Notes under the pieces: generated by a model
The model's database searches: none
What the model was told of the DNA's origin: nothing
Seen by the model: only the letters and a program-made list of their open reading frames with translations
Translations under genes and position numbers: made by a program
Shown here: positions 27,101-33,829 of the stretch, in pieces
How positions within the stretch are numbered: the first letter of the stretch is position 1
Layout: every line of letters starts with the position of its first letter
DNA from: a candidate division LCP-89 bacterium
Lineage (GTDB): Bacteria > Electryoneota > B3-LCP
Reading direction: 5' to 3'
Length of the DNA stretch: 61,596 nucleotides
Assembly (NCBI GenBank): GCA_025774555.1
Contig: JALGVT010000015.1
Coordinates: 1-61,596 of the forward strand

Positions 27101-27414
27101 AAGGCGTAACCGTCGCCTTAAATCTGAAGCTGTCCGATGATCTGATTGACGAAGGACGTTCCCGCGAACTGGTTCACTTGATTCAGAATATGCGCAAGGA
27201 TGCCGATCTCAATGTGGCAGACCGTATTCGCTTGAGTTACCATACTGACGGTGAATTGGATCGAGCCATTCAATCACAGCTTGATTGGATTAAGTCTGAA
27301 ACACTGGCGACTGAAGTCAAGAAAGTAGAACGTTCACAAAATGCCGACTTAATATCACAAAAAATCGATGGTTTTGATGTATATATCTCAATTGAAAAGG
27401 TAGAAACGAGTTAG
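24154..27414 (+). CDS. ileS: Isoleucine-tRNA ligase, type 2 like
   Basis: This class I synthetase charges tRNA-Ile. In the 1086-aa protein the HIGH motif is H55-H58 (GVPHIGHML) and KMSKS is K638-S642 (GLKMSKSKGNV). The CP1 editing domain (about 190-410) contains TTTAWTLLSNVALAVGP and EDGTGIVHLAL. The context FYDGPPGTNGVPHIGH and AGWDTHGLPIE, and the long C-terminal domain without the terminal zinc site of type 1 enzymes, suggest the IleRS2 (eukaryote-like) type. That type is often insensitive to mupirocin; this is inference. It is followed directly by dksA, lspA and rluD. Confidence 0.96.
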   Translation: MFKTVIKNIKFPELDNKIMKFWDENEIFLKTDQERQGCPEFVFYDGPPGTNGVPHIGHMLQSALKDLWPRFKTMRGYHVIRKAGWDTHGLPIELTAEKELKLASKRDIQSYGEEKYIDYCRSTVFRYKETWEKAIRRIGRFLDMDNPYMTLTNDYIQSDWYLLKLAWKKKLKPDQTEAQINGKSPRFLYKDYRILPYCARCGTSLSNFEVAEGYKDVTDLTLTAKFPVAGEANLFFAAWTTTAWTLLSNVALAVGPDIDYVAVQLKEDTSGGKAGQKIILAKERLESYQKQLSEYEIVWTKKGRDLQGMKYYPLWDWQEDKYAHRVLADEYVTTEDGTGIVHLALYGEDDFRLIRQGGFPLVQNVDEDGYCKDSAGQFAGRYFKDENLDIDILKDLHSRDLLLGKEKHEHSYPFCYRCNAALMYFARPGWFIRTASYRDEMLKANSHINWQPGHIKEGRFGNWLENTIDWNVTRERYWGSPLPLWTCDDPECQGELCVGSLDELRRSAIEDVDKILFNQKIGEIDLHKPLIDRVHIPCPECGKPMTRENFVLDSWFNAGLMFIGQWGYPSTPGSREIFDKQYPADFICEAIDQTRGWFYTLLATSTLFGMENGLPEDQWSCYKNVICTELVLDNEGLKMSKSKGNVIDPSILFDELGADATRWSFYTSNPWNVKRFSLDQARESVRDMLLPIWNAYSFFITYVHVDKWTPSAEETPSDHPLDRWIIGELTRLNRDVTSSLEKYDVAPAAWACTKFLDQLTNWYIRRSRRRFWKSEDDQDKQNAYATLYRALKDFSLLLAPFMPIISEEIYQNLVRSIDKSAPESVHLAKWPQPVLNEIDEELASRMDIARKIVRAGRDLRQKHSVKVRQPLEDIKVVIPNGAVTNVDGLRELILDELNVKDLCILSGDDELIQLKAKPNFRTLGPKYGKNVNHTAGIIRSLNENQIRQLENNFAIDVEDIQLAPEDIIIDRAAPEDVAVSEVEGVTVALNLKLSDDLIDEGRSRELVHLIQNMRKDADLNVADRIRLSYHTDGELDRAIQSQLDWIKSETLATEVKKVERSQNADLISQKIDGFDVYISIEKVETS

Positions 27415-27426
27415 TTGGAGAAAATG

Positions 27427-27840
27427 ATGCCAAAGGGAAAAACAAAGAAAAAAGCCGAGGTTTTCAGTAAGAAGGATCTCCCTCATTTCAAGAAACTTAT
27501 CATAGAAAAGAGGGACAAACTACTGGATGAGCTGGGCTATCTGAAGGAGACTTCACTGGAAAAGTCTTACCAGGATTATACCGGTGAACACTCGACTTAC
27601 TCTTTTCACATGGCAGATCAAGGCACTGACGCGCAGGAGCGCGAAAAAGCATTCCTCTTCGCATCCCGGGAAGGACGCTTCCTCAGTTATCTCGACCGCG
27701 CTTTGGAAATGATCGATGAAGGTACCTACGGCTACTGCCAGATGTGTAAAGAACCGATCTCAAAGGTTCGTCTTGAAGCAGTCCCTACTGCTAAACTCTG
27801 CGTCAATTGTAAGCAGAAAAAAGAAGAGAATGGCGGCTAA
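27427..27840 (+). CDS. DksA/TraR-type zinc finger protein
   Basis: The protein of about 137 aa has a coiled-coil N-terminal half and a C-terminal four-cysteine zinc finger (YCQMCKEPISKVRLEAVPTA...CVNCK), as in DksA/TraR and the Bacillus YteA/YlyA group. The HMADQGTDAQEREKAF segment between them is a family signature. Such proteins bind the RNA polymerase secondary channel. Two ATGs follow GGAG; the one at 27427 has the better spacing (6 nt), though 27424 or a TTG at 27415 remain possible. It starts just after ileS. Confidence 0.92.
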   Translation: MPKGKTKKKAEVFSKKDLPHFKKLIIEKRDKLLDELGYLKETSLEKSYQDYTGEHSTYSFHMADQGTDAQEREKAFLFASREGRFLSYLDRALEMIDEGTYGYCQMCKEPISKVRLEAVPTAKLCVNCKQKKEENGG

Positions 27841-27868
27841 AGACCAATAAAACCTGAACGATAGCATT

Positions 27869-28393
27869 GTGCAAATCAGAAATCTGGTCTATTTGTGGCC
27901 AACCATCATCGTCATTCTGCTGGATCAACTCACCAAATTGTGGGTTCGCAGCTCATTGCCCCTGGGAGAAAATATCCCTGTGCTGGGTGAATCGTTTTTC
28001 CGTTTAACGCATGTAGAAAATAGCGGCGTTGCATTTGGATTTCATGCTGGGAGTCCTATTTTCTTGAGCCTTTTCAGTATTATCGCATCGCTTTTCCTAC
28101 TCTACCTGATCTTCACCTCTGACCGCCCCCATTCCATCACACATCCAAAAACAGTCCGCTTCTCTCTGGCTCTTATCCTCGGAGGCGCAATCGGCAACCT
28201 GATCGACCGTCTGGCATTCGGTCGTGTAACCGATTTCTTCGACAGCGATTTCCCCGACTTTATTATGCAGAGATGGCCCGTTTTCAACATCGCTGACAGC
28301 GCCGTATCCGTGGGCGTAACCATCTGGTGCGTCTATCTGCTGTTTTCCAAAAAGCAAAAAACAGATACCCCTGAGATTGCTTCCGATGTTTAA
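27869..28393 (+). CDS. lspA: Lipoprotein signal peptidase
   Basis: This is signal peptidase II, an inner-membrane aspartic protease that cleaves prolipoproteins before the lipidated cysteine. The 174-aa sequence has four hydrophobic segments and the family motifs: DQLTKLWV, NSGVAFG, GGAIGNLIDRLAFGRVTDFFD with catalytic D113, and FNIADSAVSVGV with catalytic D143. The start is GTG. It would process the many lipobox proteins in the window (at 7915, 15169, 33830 and 56884). Confidence 0.96.
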   Translation: MQIRNLVYLWPTIIVILLDQLTKLWVRSSLPLGENIPVLGESFFRLTHVENSGVAFGFHAGSPIFLSLFSIIASLFLLYLIFTSDRPHSITHPKTVRFSLALILGGAIGNLIDRLAFGRVTDFFDSDFPDFIMQRWPVFNIADSAVSVGVTIWCVYLLFSKKQKTDTPEIASDV

Positions 28394-28407
28394 CCATCGA
28401 TATCCTC

Positions 28408-29445
28408 GTGATTTCTGCTGACCGAAAATACTCCGCTGATTCTCCCCCGCTTTCCGTTAACTCCTGCAAATCCAAAGAATACCACGAGATAAAACTTACC
28501 ATTAAAACCAATCAGACTGATCAGCGTCTGGACAGCTATTTAGCCCGCCAGATCGGCAACCTTTCCCGCAGCCGCATCAGGAAGCTGATGGATGAAGGGC
28601 TGGTTACGTTGGACGGTAAGATTGTTAAACCGTCCTACCTGGTCAGCATGAACGAAGAGGTCGTATTACGCCTGCCGGGACCGGAACCATCGCCCTTGAC
28701 TCCTGAAGATATTCCACTGGACGTCCGTTACGAAGATGAATATCTAATTGTGGTCAACAAGCCGGCGGGAATGGTCGTGCATCCCGCTCACGGGCATCCA
28801 TCCGGGACGCTGGTCAATGCGTTGCTTTATCACTGCCAAGATTTAGCTGGCATCGGCGGTGAATACCGACCGGGATTAGTGCATAGAATAGACAAGGATA
28901 CCTCCGGTCTGCTGGTGGTCGCCAAGGAAGAGAGAACCTTAGCCGGGTTAGCGAAGCAGTTCAAGAAGAAGACCACCGAACGAATCTATAACGCCATCGC
29001 CTGGGGAGACGTACAGCCGCCGCAGGGACGCATCGACGCTCCGCTGGGCAGAATGAAACGAGATCGCAAGCTCTTCGATGTGGTGAAGGGCGGCAAGGAA
29101 GCGGCGACGCGTTACCGAGTGCTGGAAAGATTCAAGCTCTTCTCGCTGCTGGAACTACAGCTTGAAACCGGACGCACCCATCAGATCAGGATCCACCTGA
29201 AGCATGCCGGACACCCGATATTAGGCGATCCGCAGTACGGCGGCAGAAACCGAAGATTGGGACCTTTGACCACCGCTCAGCGAAATTTCGTAGCTGAAAT
29301 CTTTGAAATCCTGCCGAGGCAGGCGCTACATGCAGGAATTTTAGGCTTCATTCACCCTAAGACCGGCGAAACGCTGCGCTTCGAATCCGAATACCCGGAA
29401 GATATGAGGCAGGTGATGGAAAAGCTGAGAACCGAGAACAGATAA
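28408..29445 (+). CDS. Pseudouridine synthase, RluD family
   Basis: The protein has an N-terminal S4 RNA-binding domain (QRLDSYLARQIGNLSRSRIRKLMDEG, about 38-95), followed by a RluA/RluD catalytic domain whose motif HRIDKDTSGLLVVAK carries the catalytic aspartate. TGRTHQIRIHLKHAGHPILGDP is the second signature. Family members modify 23S rRNA. The GTG start at 28408 gives about 30 unconserved residues before the S4 domain, so the true start may lie downstream. The last codons (LRTENR) fall inside a degenerate tandem repeat that continues beyond the gene. It closes the yggS-rluD cluster. Confidence 0.94.
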   Translation: MISADRKYSADSPPLSVNSCKSKEYHEIKLTIKTNQTDQRLDSYLARQIGNLSRSRIRKLMDEGLVTLDGKIVKPSYLVSMNEEVVLRLPGPEPSPLTPEDIPLDVRYEDEYLIVVNKPAGMVVHPAHGHPSGTLVNALLYHCQDLAGIGGEYRPGLVHRIDKDTSGLLVVAKEERTLAGLAKQFKKKTTERIYNAIAWGDVQPPQGRIDAPLGRMKRDRKLFDVVKGGKEAATRYRVLERFKLFSLLELQLETGRTHQIRIHLKHAGHPILGDPQYGGRNRRLGPLTTAQRNFVAEIFEILPRQALHAGILGFIHPKTGETLRFESEYPEDMRQVMEKLRTENR

Positions 29446-29520
29446 CAGAGAACGGAGAACAGAAAACCGATAACAGAGAACAGAGAACAGAAAACCGATA
29501 ACCGATAACAGAGAACAGGA
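29424..29520. repeat. Degenerate tandem repeat of ACCGATAACAGAGAACAG units
   Basis: Short units built from GATAAC, GAGAAC and GAAAACC alternate for about 95 bp. AGAAAACCGATAACAGAGAA occurs at 29461 and a similar unit with one extra GATAACC at 29489. The repeat begins inside the last codons of rluD and so supplies its C-terminus. Confidence 0.85.
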
Positions 29521-29692
29521 GACCGTGAGTGAATGTCGCCCATTTTTTGACGACACTATATCGTGTCGTGAGTAATCAGGGGATGGGGGTTAGGGATTAG
29601 TTTCTGAACTGCAGATTGTGCCGTAGGCATCCTCCATTGGAGTCCTATGGACCTTCGGGACACAGATTACAAGGATTAAAATTGTCTGAACC

Positions 29693-29790
29693 GCGGATTA
29701 CGAGGATTACACAGATTGCACGGATTAAAAGATTAAAGTTGGTGTGAGATTTATGCTATTGTATATAATATAACACAATTATTCACTGTT
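29693..29790. repeat. Composite GGATT/AT-rich element, copy 1
   Basis: GGATTACGAGGATTACACAG-type repeats are followed by TTGGTG and the AT-rich core TGTATATAATATAACACA at 29760-29777, which differs by one base from the other two copies. Confidence 0.7.
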
Positions 29791-29879
29791 GCGTCAGGTC
29801 CTTAATGAAATGATGACCTGAAGCTGGCTCTGTGTCGGGTCACACTCCTTCGGAGCAGGACCCAACACAACCCACAATA

Positions 29880-30000
29880 GGATCACGGATAGCGCGGATT
29901 TCGATTAGATTGCGCTGATTTGATTTGGTGTAATAAGCAGGCTCATGTATATAATATAATACATATATTGCGTGATGTCAAGGGTTATGTTGTGTATATG
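29880..30000. repeat. Composite GGATT/AT-rich element, copy 2
   Basis: GGATCACGGATAGCGCGGAT is followed by TTTGGTG, the core TGTATATAATATAATACA (29946-29963), and then GTCAAGGGTTATG. The order and spacing match the copy at 53096-53220. Confidence 0.75.
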
Positions 30001-30086
30001 CGGTTGGCATTAAATGGTAGACAGCTCCATAGGAGTGCCTTCGGTACGCTTCGGCTTCGCCTGCACTTAGTCTACCCTACATTTAC

Positions 30087-30161
30087 TCTTCCAGCATCTA
30101 TCTGTTGGAACAGAAGGTGGATCAGTATAGTGAAATCCAAAAACTGGTTTTGGTGAGGTGA
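30087..30161 (+). pseudogene. Remnant 3' end of a T9SS-cargo gene
   Basis: Read in frame from about 30087 to the TGA at 30159-30161, the DNA encodes SSSIYLLEQKVDQYSEIQKL followed by VLVR. This closely matches the end of the FG-GAP protein downstream (IYLLELKVDQFKEIKKMV, then LLR). Upstream the similarity stops in repeat DNA, so only the tail of the sorting domain of a lost paralogue remains. Its last codons contain the ribosome-binding site of the FG-GAP gene. Confidence 0.75.
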
Positions 30162-30163
30162 AT

Positions 30164-30961
30164 ATGAAGAATCTGATTATAATTTTAATAGCGACTGCTC
30201 TGCTGTTAGCTCCAGCATACGCCCTGAACGAAATGACCGAGGTAGGTGTTTACACAGGCGAATGGTATGACAACTATTTCGGTTACCGAACCGATATGGG
30301 TGACTTTGATGGTGACTTAATGGATGAGTTTGTTATAAGCGCTTATGGATGGAATGAGCAACATGGCAAGATCTATTGGTATGAATATGATGGCGATTGG
30401 CCCACAGATCCTTTTATGACCGTTCAGGGAGATACAACACTAACAGAATACGGACATTGGTTCTCTAATCTTGGTGATGTGAATAACGATGGTTTACCTG
30501 ATTTAGGAGTTAGCGAGCTGTACGATGAGACATATCATAACCAACGATTCGATGTCTATTTTGGTTCAAATCCTATGGATACGATTCCAGACTGGGACAT
30601 GTATGCAGTAGAGAGTATGATGTTCTACGGAACTTATCTAGATAGCTGTGGCGATGTAAACGGCGATGGCTGGGCGGATTTCATGATGAAGAATACATAT
30701 TGGACTGATATTGATGACCAGATAGAGATCTATTATGGTGGGGAGATTATGGACACCTTGCCGGATTGGACAAGAGGAGGGTACGACGACAGGTTGTACC
30801 CATTAGGCGATATCAACAATGACGGATTTGATGATATTTTGACGATATTTAACTACAATTACGCCAGGTTTTACCTCGGGGGCAGCCCGATGGATACCAT
30901 ACCGGATTTTGAGATAGATAATAGCGTAGCTTTTATGGGGGGGGGGGGTAGGCGACATTAA
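30164..30961 (+). CDS. FG-GAP repeat secreted protein, N-terminal part (frame broken at G12)
   Basis: This encodes a signal peptide (LIIILIATALLLAPAYA) and the first four FG-GAP/VCBS-type repeats, each with a calcium-loop motif: GDFDGDLMDEF, GDVNNDGLPDL, GDVNGDGWADF and GDINNDGFDD. The start at 30164 is chosen over GTG at 30158 because TGAGGTG is well spaced before it. The frame stops after a run of 12 G (30937-30948). The next frame continues the protein directly (VGDINDDGYDDF), and a run of 11 (or 8 or 14) G would join both parts into a protein of about 520 aa with seven repeats, the number of blades of a seven-bladed propeller. With 12 G the product is truncated and lacks its sorting domain. 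An assembly or sequencing error is possible. Confidence 0.85.
   Translation: MKNLIIILIATALLLAPAYALNEMTEVGVYTGEWYDNYFGYRTDMGDFDGDLMDEFVISAYGWNEQHGKIYWYEYDGDWPTDPFMTVQGDTTLTEYGHWFSNLGDVNNDGLPDLGVSELYDETYHNQRFDVYFGSNPMDTIPDWDMYAVESMMFYGTYLDSCGDVNGDGWADFMMKNTYWTDIDDQIEIYYGGEIMDTLPDWTRGGYDDRLYPLGDINNDGFDDILTIFNYNYARFYLGGSPMDTIPDFEIDNSVAFMGGGGRRH
30937..30948 (+). repeat. G12 homopolymer tract inside coding sequence
   Basis: Twelve consecutive G lie at the start of the fifth FG-GAP repeat. With this length the reading frame ends 13 nt downstream; one fewer G restores it. No other homopolymer of this length was noticed in the window. Its position fits a slipped-strand contingency locus. Confidence 0.8.
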
Positions 30962-30998
30962 TGACGACGGTTATGACGATTTTATTATTGATTGGTGG

Positions 30999-31727
30999 AT
31001 GCCGGATAGCTCGCGTAATTATGGTTATATCTACCTCGGTGGAGCAGAAATCGATGATACTCCTGACTTCATTATACAGGATTACTGGGGTGAACTTCAT
31101 TCTTTTTTTGGCTACGTAACTCATGGAGATTATAACGGTGATGGCATTGATGATTTTGCTTTAAGAACAGGAGGTTTGGGTATATATGTTGTTTACATCT
31201 ACTTGGGGAGCCCCTGGTTCAATGCCATGCCTGATGCCTCGTTAATTGATGGCACTTCTTATAATGATTTTGGATCCTATCTTTCTTCGGGAGATGTGAA
31301 TGGTGACGGGTACGATGAACTGTTAGTTTCTGCCGTTGAATACTGGTTTGGCGGTTTCCAAGGGCGAGTGTACCTGTACACCCGCCCGGAAGAATGGATC
31401 GACTACGGGGCTCCGGTGGAGCCGGGTGAACTTCCGCACAGACCCGGCTGGTTTAAGCTGGATCAGAACTATCCCAATCCGTTCAATGCTACCACTACAA
31501 TCCATTTTGAACTGGGGAAGGCGTCACTAATAAATATGAATATTTATGATCTACGAGGTAGCAAAGTCAAAGGATTAATCACAGGGAAAGAATTGCGTCC
31601 AGGCGGCTATAATGTTAGCTGGGCGGGCATAAATGACTACAATCAGCCTGTATCATCAGGGATCTACCTGCTGGAACTGAAGGTGGATCAGTTTAAAGAG
31701 ATTAAGAAGATGGTGCTGTTGAGGTAG
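30999..31727 (+). CDS. FG-GAP repeat secreted protein, C-terminal part with T9SS sorting domain
   Basis: This is the continuation of the gene at 30164; the frame is open back to the G12 tract at about 30948. It encodes repeats five to seven (GDINDDGYDDF before this ATG, then GDYNGDGIDDF and GDVNGDGYDEL), a proline-containing linker and a type A sorting domain that starts NYPNPFNATTTIHF and ends KKMVLLR. The ATG at 30999 lacks a ribosome-binding site and a signal peptide, so independent function is unlikely. It should be read with the upstream part as one gene. Confidence 0.85.
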   Translation: MPDSSRNYGYIYLGGAEIDDTPDFIIQDYWGELHSFFGYVTHGDYNGDGIDDFALRTGGLGIYVVYIYLGSPWFNAMPDASLIDGTSYNDFGSYLSSGDVNGDGYDELLVSAVEYWFGGFQGRVYLYTRPEEWIDYGAPVEPGELPHRPGWFKLDQNYPNPFNATTTIHFELGKASLINMNIYDLRGSKVKGLITGKELRPGGYNVSWAGINDYNQPVSSGIYLLELKVDQFKEIKKMVLLR

Positions 31728-31837
31728 TCTATTATTGTCATTCCGGGCTCCGACCCGGAATCCATAGCGGCAATCCGTTGCCGCTTCACTGGATTCCTGC
31801 CTTCGCAGGAATGACAGTATGAGATTCTTCTTTCCTG

Positions 31838-31866
31838 CCCACAGCTCTGCGGTGGGTTTATTTTTC
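31838..31866 (+). terminator. Terminator-like hairpin after the FG-GAP gene
   Basis: CCCAC (31838-31842) pairs with GTGGG (31852-31856) and is followed by TTTATTTTT. The same hairpin recurs at 31982-32001 without a clear T-run, so it is also a repeat. Confidence 0.5.
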
Positions 31867-32402
31867 CATGGAAAACAGCCAGTAATGTAGCCGCCGGATT
31901 GAAATCCGACGCCCGACTTTCGGGTCAATTGGCTGAAGCCAATGGATTGTCTCGGAAAATTTCATGTACAGCCGTGGTGCCCCACAGCTCTGCGGTGGGT
32001 TTCTTGGTAAAATGAAAAAGGCTGCGTTTCACTTCTCTTAGTCCGCCTTACATTTACTTCAGAAACTTGCAGATGAGGATTTCTTCCTGTAGGGGCACGG
32101 CGTGGCGTGCCCTCTGGATTCCGGATCGGAGCAGTCTGTCCGAGAATACAGAAAACGTGCTGCCAGACGCCCTCGTCTGACAGTTAAGTACTTGTTATTC
32201 CGTCGCACGAGGGCGTGCAACGGCACACAAATTTACATTCTCGGACAGACTGTCGGAGCCCGGAATGACACCAAGTATAAATTCTCTAATATTTCAAAGG
32301 TCTCTTCAGGTGATTACCAACCATATTCGCAGCCCACGTCCTTTAGGGCTGGATAAGGAGAGTTCTCAGACGCCCACAACATTCAATAGGGATTCCCCAT
32401 TC

Positions 32403-32453
32403 CCCGCCATAAATGACGGGTCTACAAACAAACAAGCCCCGTGAACGGGGCTC
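32403..32453 (+). repeat. Dispersed ATGACGGGTCTAC module
   Basis: CCCGCCATAAATGACGGGTC, then TACAAACAAACAAGCCCC and a GGGGC hairpin. It is the plus-strand relative of the element at 112-163 and of those near 57621, 57868 and 60064. Confidence 0.8.
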
Positions 32454-32710
32454 AAAAACACTGGATTCCCGGTCGGAGCCGGGAATGACGGTATGAGATT
32501 CTTCGCTTCGCTCAGAATGACATGCCTGAGGAGATGCTACCTATACTGTCATCCTGAACGTAGTGAAGGATCTCAATACATTCGTTTTACGGAAACGTGA
32601 ACCAATAGAGATATTTCGCTTCGTCCGCCTGCGGCGTCCTCGTGCCATAGGCATCCCTACGGGGCAATGACCAATTCCACGCGACAGCAACTACATTGTG
32701 GAGATTTTTC

Positions 32711-32739
32711 TTGATTTAGGCGTTTAATTAGTGTAGATT
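32711..32739 (+). promoter_or_regulatory. Promoter of tatA
   Basis: TTGATT (32711-32716), a 17-bp spacer and TAGATT (32734-32739). The expected start of transcription near 32746 falls before AAGGAGG and the TTG at 32759, which supports the refined tatA start. Confidence 0.6.
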
Positions 32740-32758
32740 GTGGAAAAAGGAGGATGTT

Positions 32759-32953
32759 TTGGGTTTAGGACACTGGGAAATTCTGGCGATTGCCGTGGCA
32801 GTTCTGCTGATTTTCGGGGGCAGGAAGATCCCCGAACTGATGAAGGGCGTGGGCAGCGGCATGCGGGAATTCAAAAAAGGTCTCCGCGGCGAAGAGGAAG
32901 ACCTTGAGAACGCCCTGAATAACGGCGACGAGAAGACCGAAAACGGTAAATGA
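32759..32953 (+). CDS. tatA: Sec-independent protein translocase subunit TatA/E
   Basis: This is the pore-forming component of the twin-arginine system, which exports folded proteins. The 64-aa protein has the typical form: MGLGHWEIL, one transmembrane helix ([18 protein letters not shown]), an amphipathic helix ([11 protein letters not shown]) and an acidic tail. The TTG start at 32759 is chosen because AAGGAGG ends 5 nt before it and the protein then begins like other TatA sequences; an earlier in-frame TTG at 32738 lies within the promoter. Two Tat-signal proteins are encoded at 10961 and 13994. tatC is not in the window. Its TGA stop abuts the convergent suhB stop (TGATCA). Confidence 0.93.
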   Translation: MGLGHWEILAIAVAVLLIFGGRKIPELMKGVGSGMREFKKGLRGEEEDLENALNNGDEKTENGK

Positions 32954-33760
32954 TCAGCCGCTTGCCGTCTCTAGTATTATTTTCAGCATTTCCGGGTGAA
33001 TGTGCGGATTAGCTCCCACCACATTGCCCTGTGACAGATATTTATCGTCTCCTTCAAAGCTGGTGAAGATTCCACCGGCTTCTTTTATTATCAACCCTCC
33101 GGCGGCAATGTCCCACGGCTGCAAGCGGTACTCCCAGAAGCCATCGAAAACGCCTTCCGCCAGCCAGCAGAGATCTAAAGCCGCCGCGCCCGGTCGGCGG
33201 ATATCCGAACAGGCTGACATCATCTCTTCAAACATCCTCATGCAGGCGCCGGAATCGCGCTTATCCATGTAAGGAAATCCGGTCGCCAGGATACACATCG
33301 AAAAATCCGTCTTCTGCCCTACCTTTATACGCTCGCCATTCTTATACGATCCCTGTCCCTTTGTGGCAGTATAAAGATCGCCGGTCAACGGATTGGTGAT
33401 AACACCGATAATAACTTCACCCCATTCAGCACTGCTTGAGCATCTTTCCAGCGCGGTAGATACCGCAAAGCAGGGAAAACCCTGCAGATAGTTGGTCGTC
33501 CCGTCCAGCGGATCGACGATCCAGCGGTATTCTGAATCGCTGCCCCTCTGCCCCATTTCTTCGCCCAGAAAGTCCGATTCGGGCAGCTCTTTCAGCAGGA
33601 ATTCCCGCATGGATGCTTCGCTCATGCGGTCCACGTCGGACACCCATTCGTTGGCGCGTTTGATTTCCGCCTGGGCAGTTTTGATTTTCCCGAAATGTTC
33701 GTTTAAAATTGAAGCGCCGAGGCGCGTAGCCTCGACGGCAATGTCCAGTAGTTGTTTCAT
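32954..33760 (-). CDS. suhB: Inositol monophosphatase family protein
   Basis: This is a magnesium-dependent, lithium-sensitive phosphatase of the SuhB/IMPase family, acting on inositol-1-phosphate or related sugar phosphates. The 268-aa sequence has the metal-site motifs FLGEEMG, WIVDPLDGTTNYLQGFP and LQPWDIAAGGLIIKEAGG. It is the last gene of a minus-strand trio (GNAT, lipoprotein, suhB) and ends next to the tatA stop. The exact substrate is not readable from sequence. Confidence 0.93.
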   Translation of the reverse strand: MKQLLDIAVEATRLGASILNEHFGKIKTAQAEIKRANEWVSDVDRMSEASMREFLLKELPESDFLGEEMGQRGSDSEYRWIVDPLDGTTNYLQGFPCFAVSTALERCSSSAEWGEVIIGVITNPLTGDLYTATKGQGSYKNGERIKVGQKTDFSMCILATGFPYMDKRDSGACMRMFEEMMSACSDIRRPGAAALDLCWLAEGVFDGFWEYRLQPWDIAAGGLIIKEAGGIFTSFEGDDKYLSQGNVVGANPHIHPEMLKIILETASG

Positions 33761-33829
33761 TCTGCTTATTTTATAAGGTAATGTATCACTTTATCATAAA
33801 AGCATATCCACAAGATATACACGGTAATT

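Larger units (their letters stand above)
29446..30163. other. Repeat-rich intergenic region
   Basis: This region holds the tandem repeat end, a CGACAC/GTGTCG hairpin (29551-29568), two copies of a composite GGATT/TATATAATATAATACA element, a GTGTCGGGTC...GACCC palindrome (about 29833-29870) and a segment like other GTAGACAGCTCC/TAGTCTACC repeats (30013-30080). It ends with the truncated 3' end of a T9SS cargo gene. No intact gene is seen. Confidence 0.7.
31728..32758. other. Repeat-rich intergenic region before tatA
   Basis: About 1 kb without a gene. It contains inverted copies of a CATTCCGGGCTCCGACCCGGAATCC-type repeat (31738-31815 and about 32462-32490), two copies of CCCACAGCTCTGCGGTGGGT (31838, 31982), further short palindromes, an ATGACGGGTCTAC module (32403-32453), and GAGATTCTTCGCTTCGCTCA with its inverted relative near 32550. 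The tatA promoter lies at its end. Confidence 0.7.

Noticed and set aside
29920-30156. 78-aa open frame before the FG-GAP gene
   Set aside because: It runs through the composite repeat and out of frame with the recognisable sorting-domain remnant; the remnant is the supported reading.
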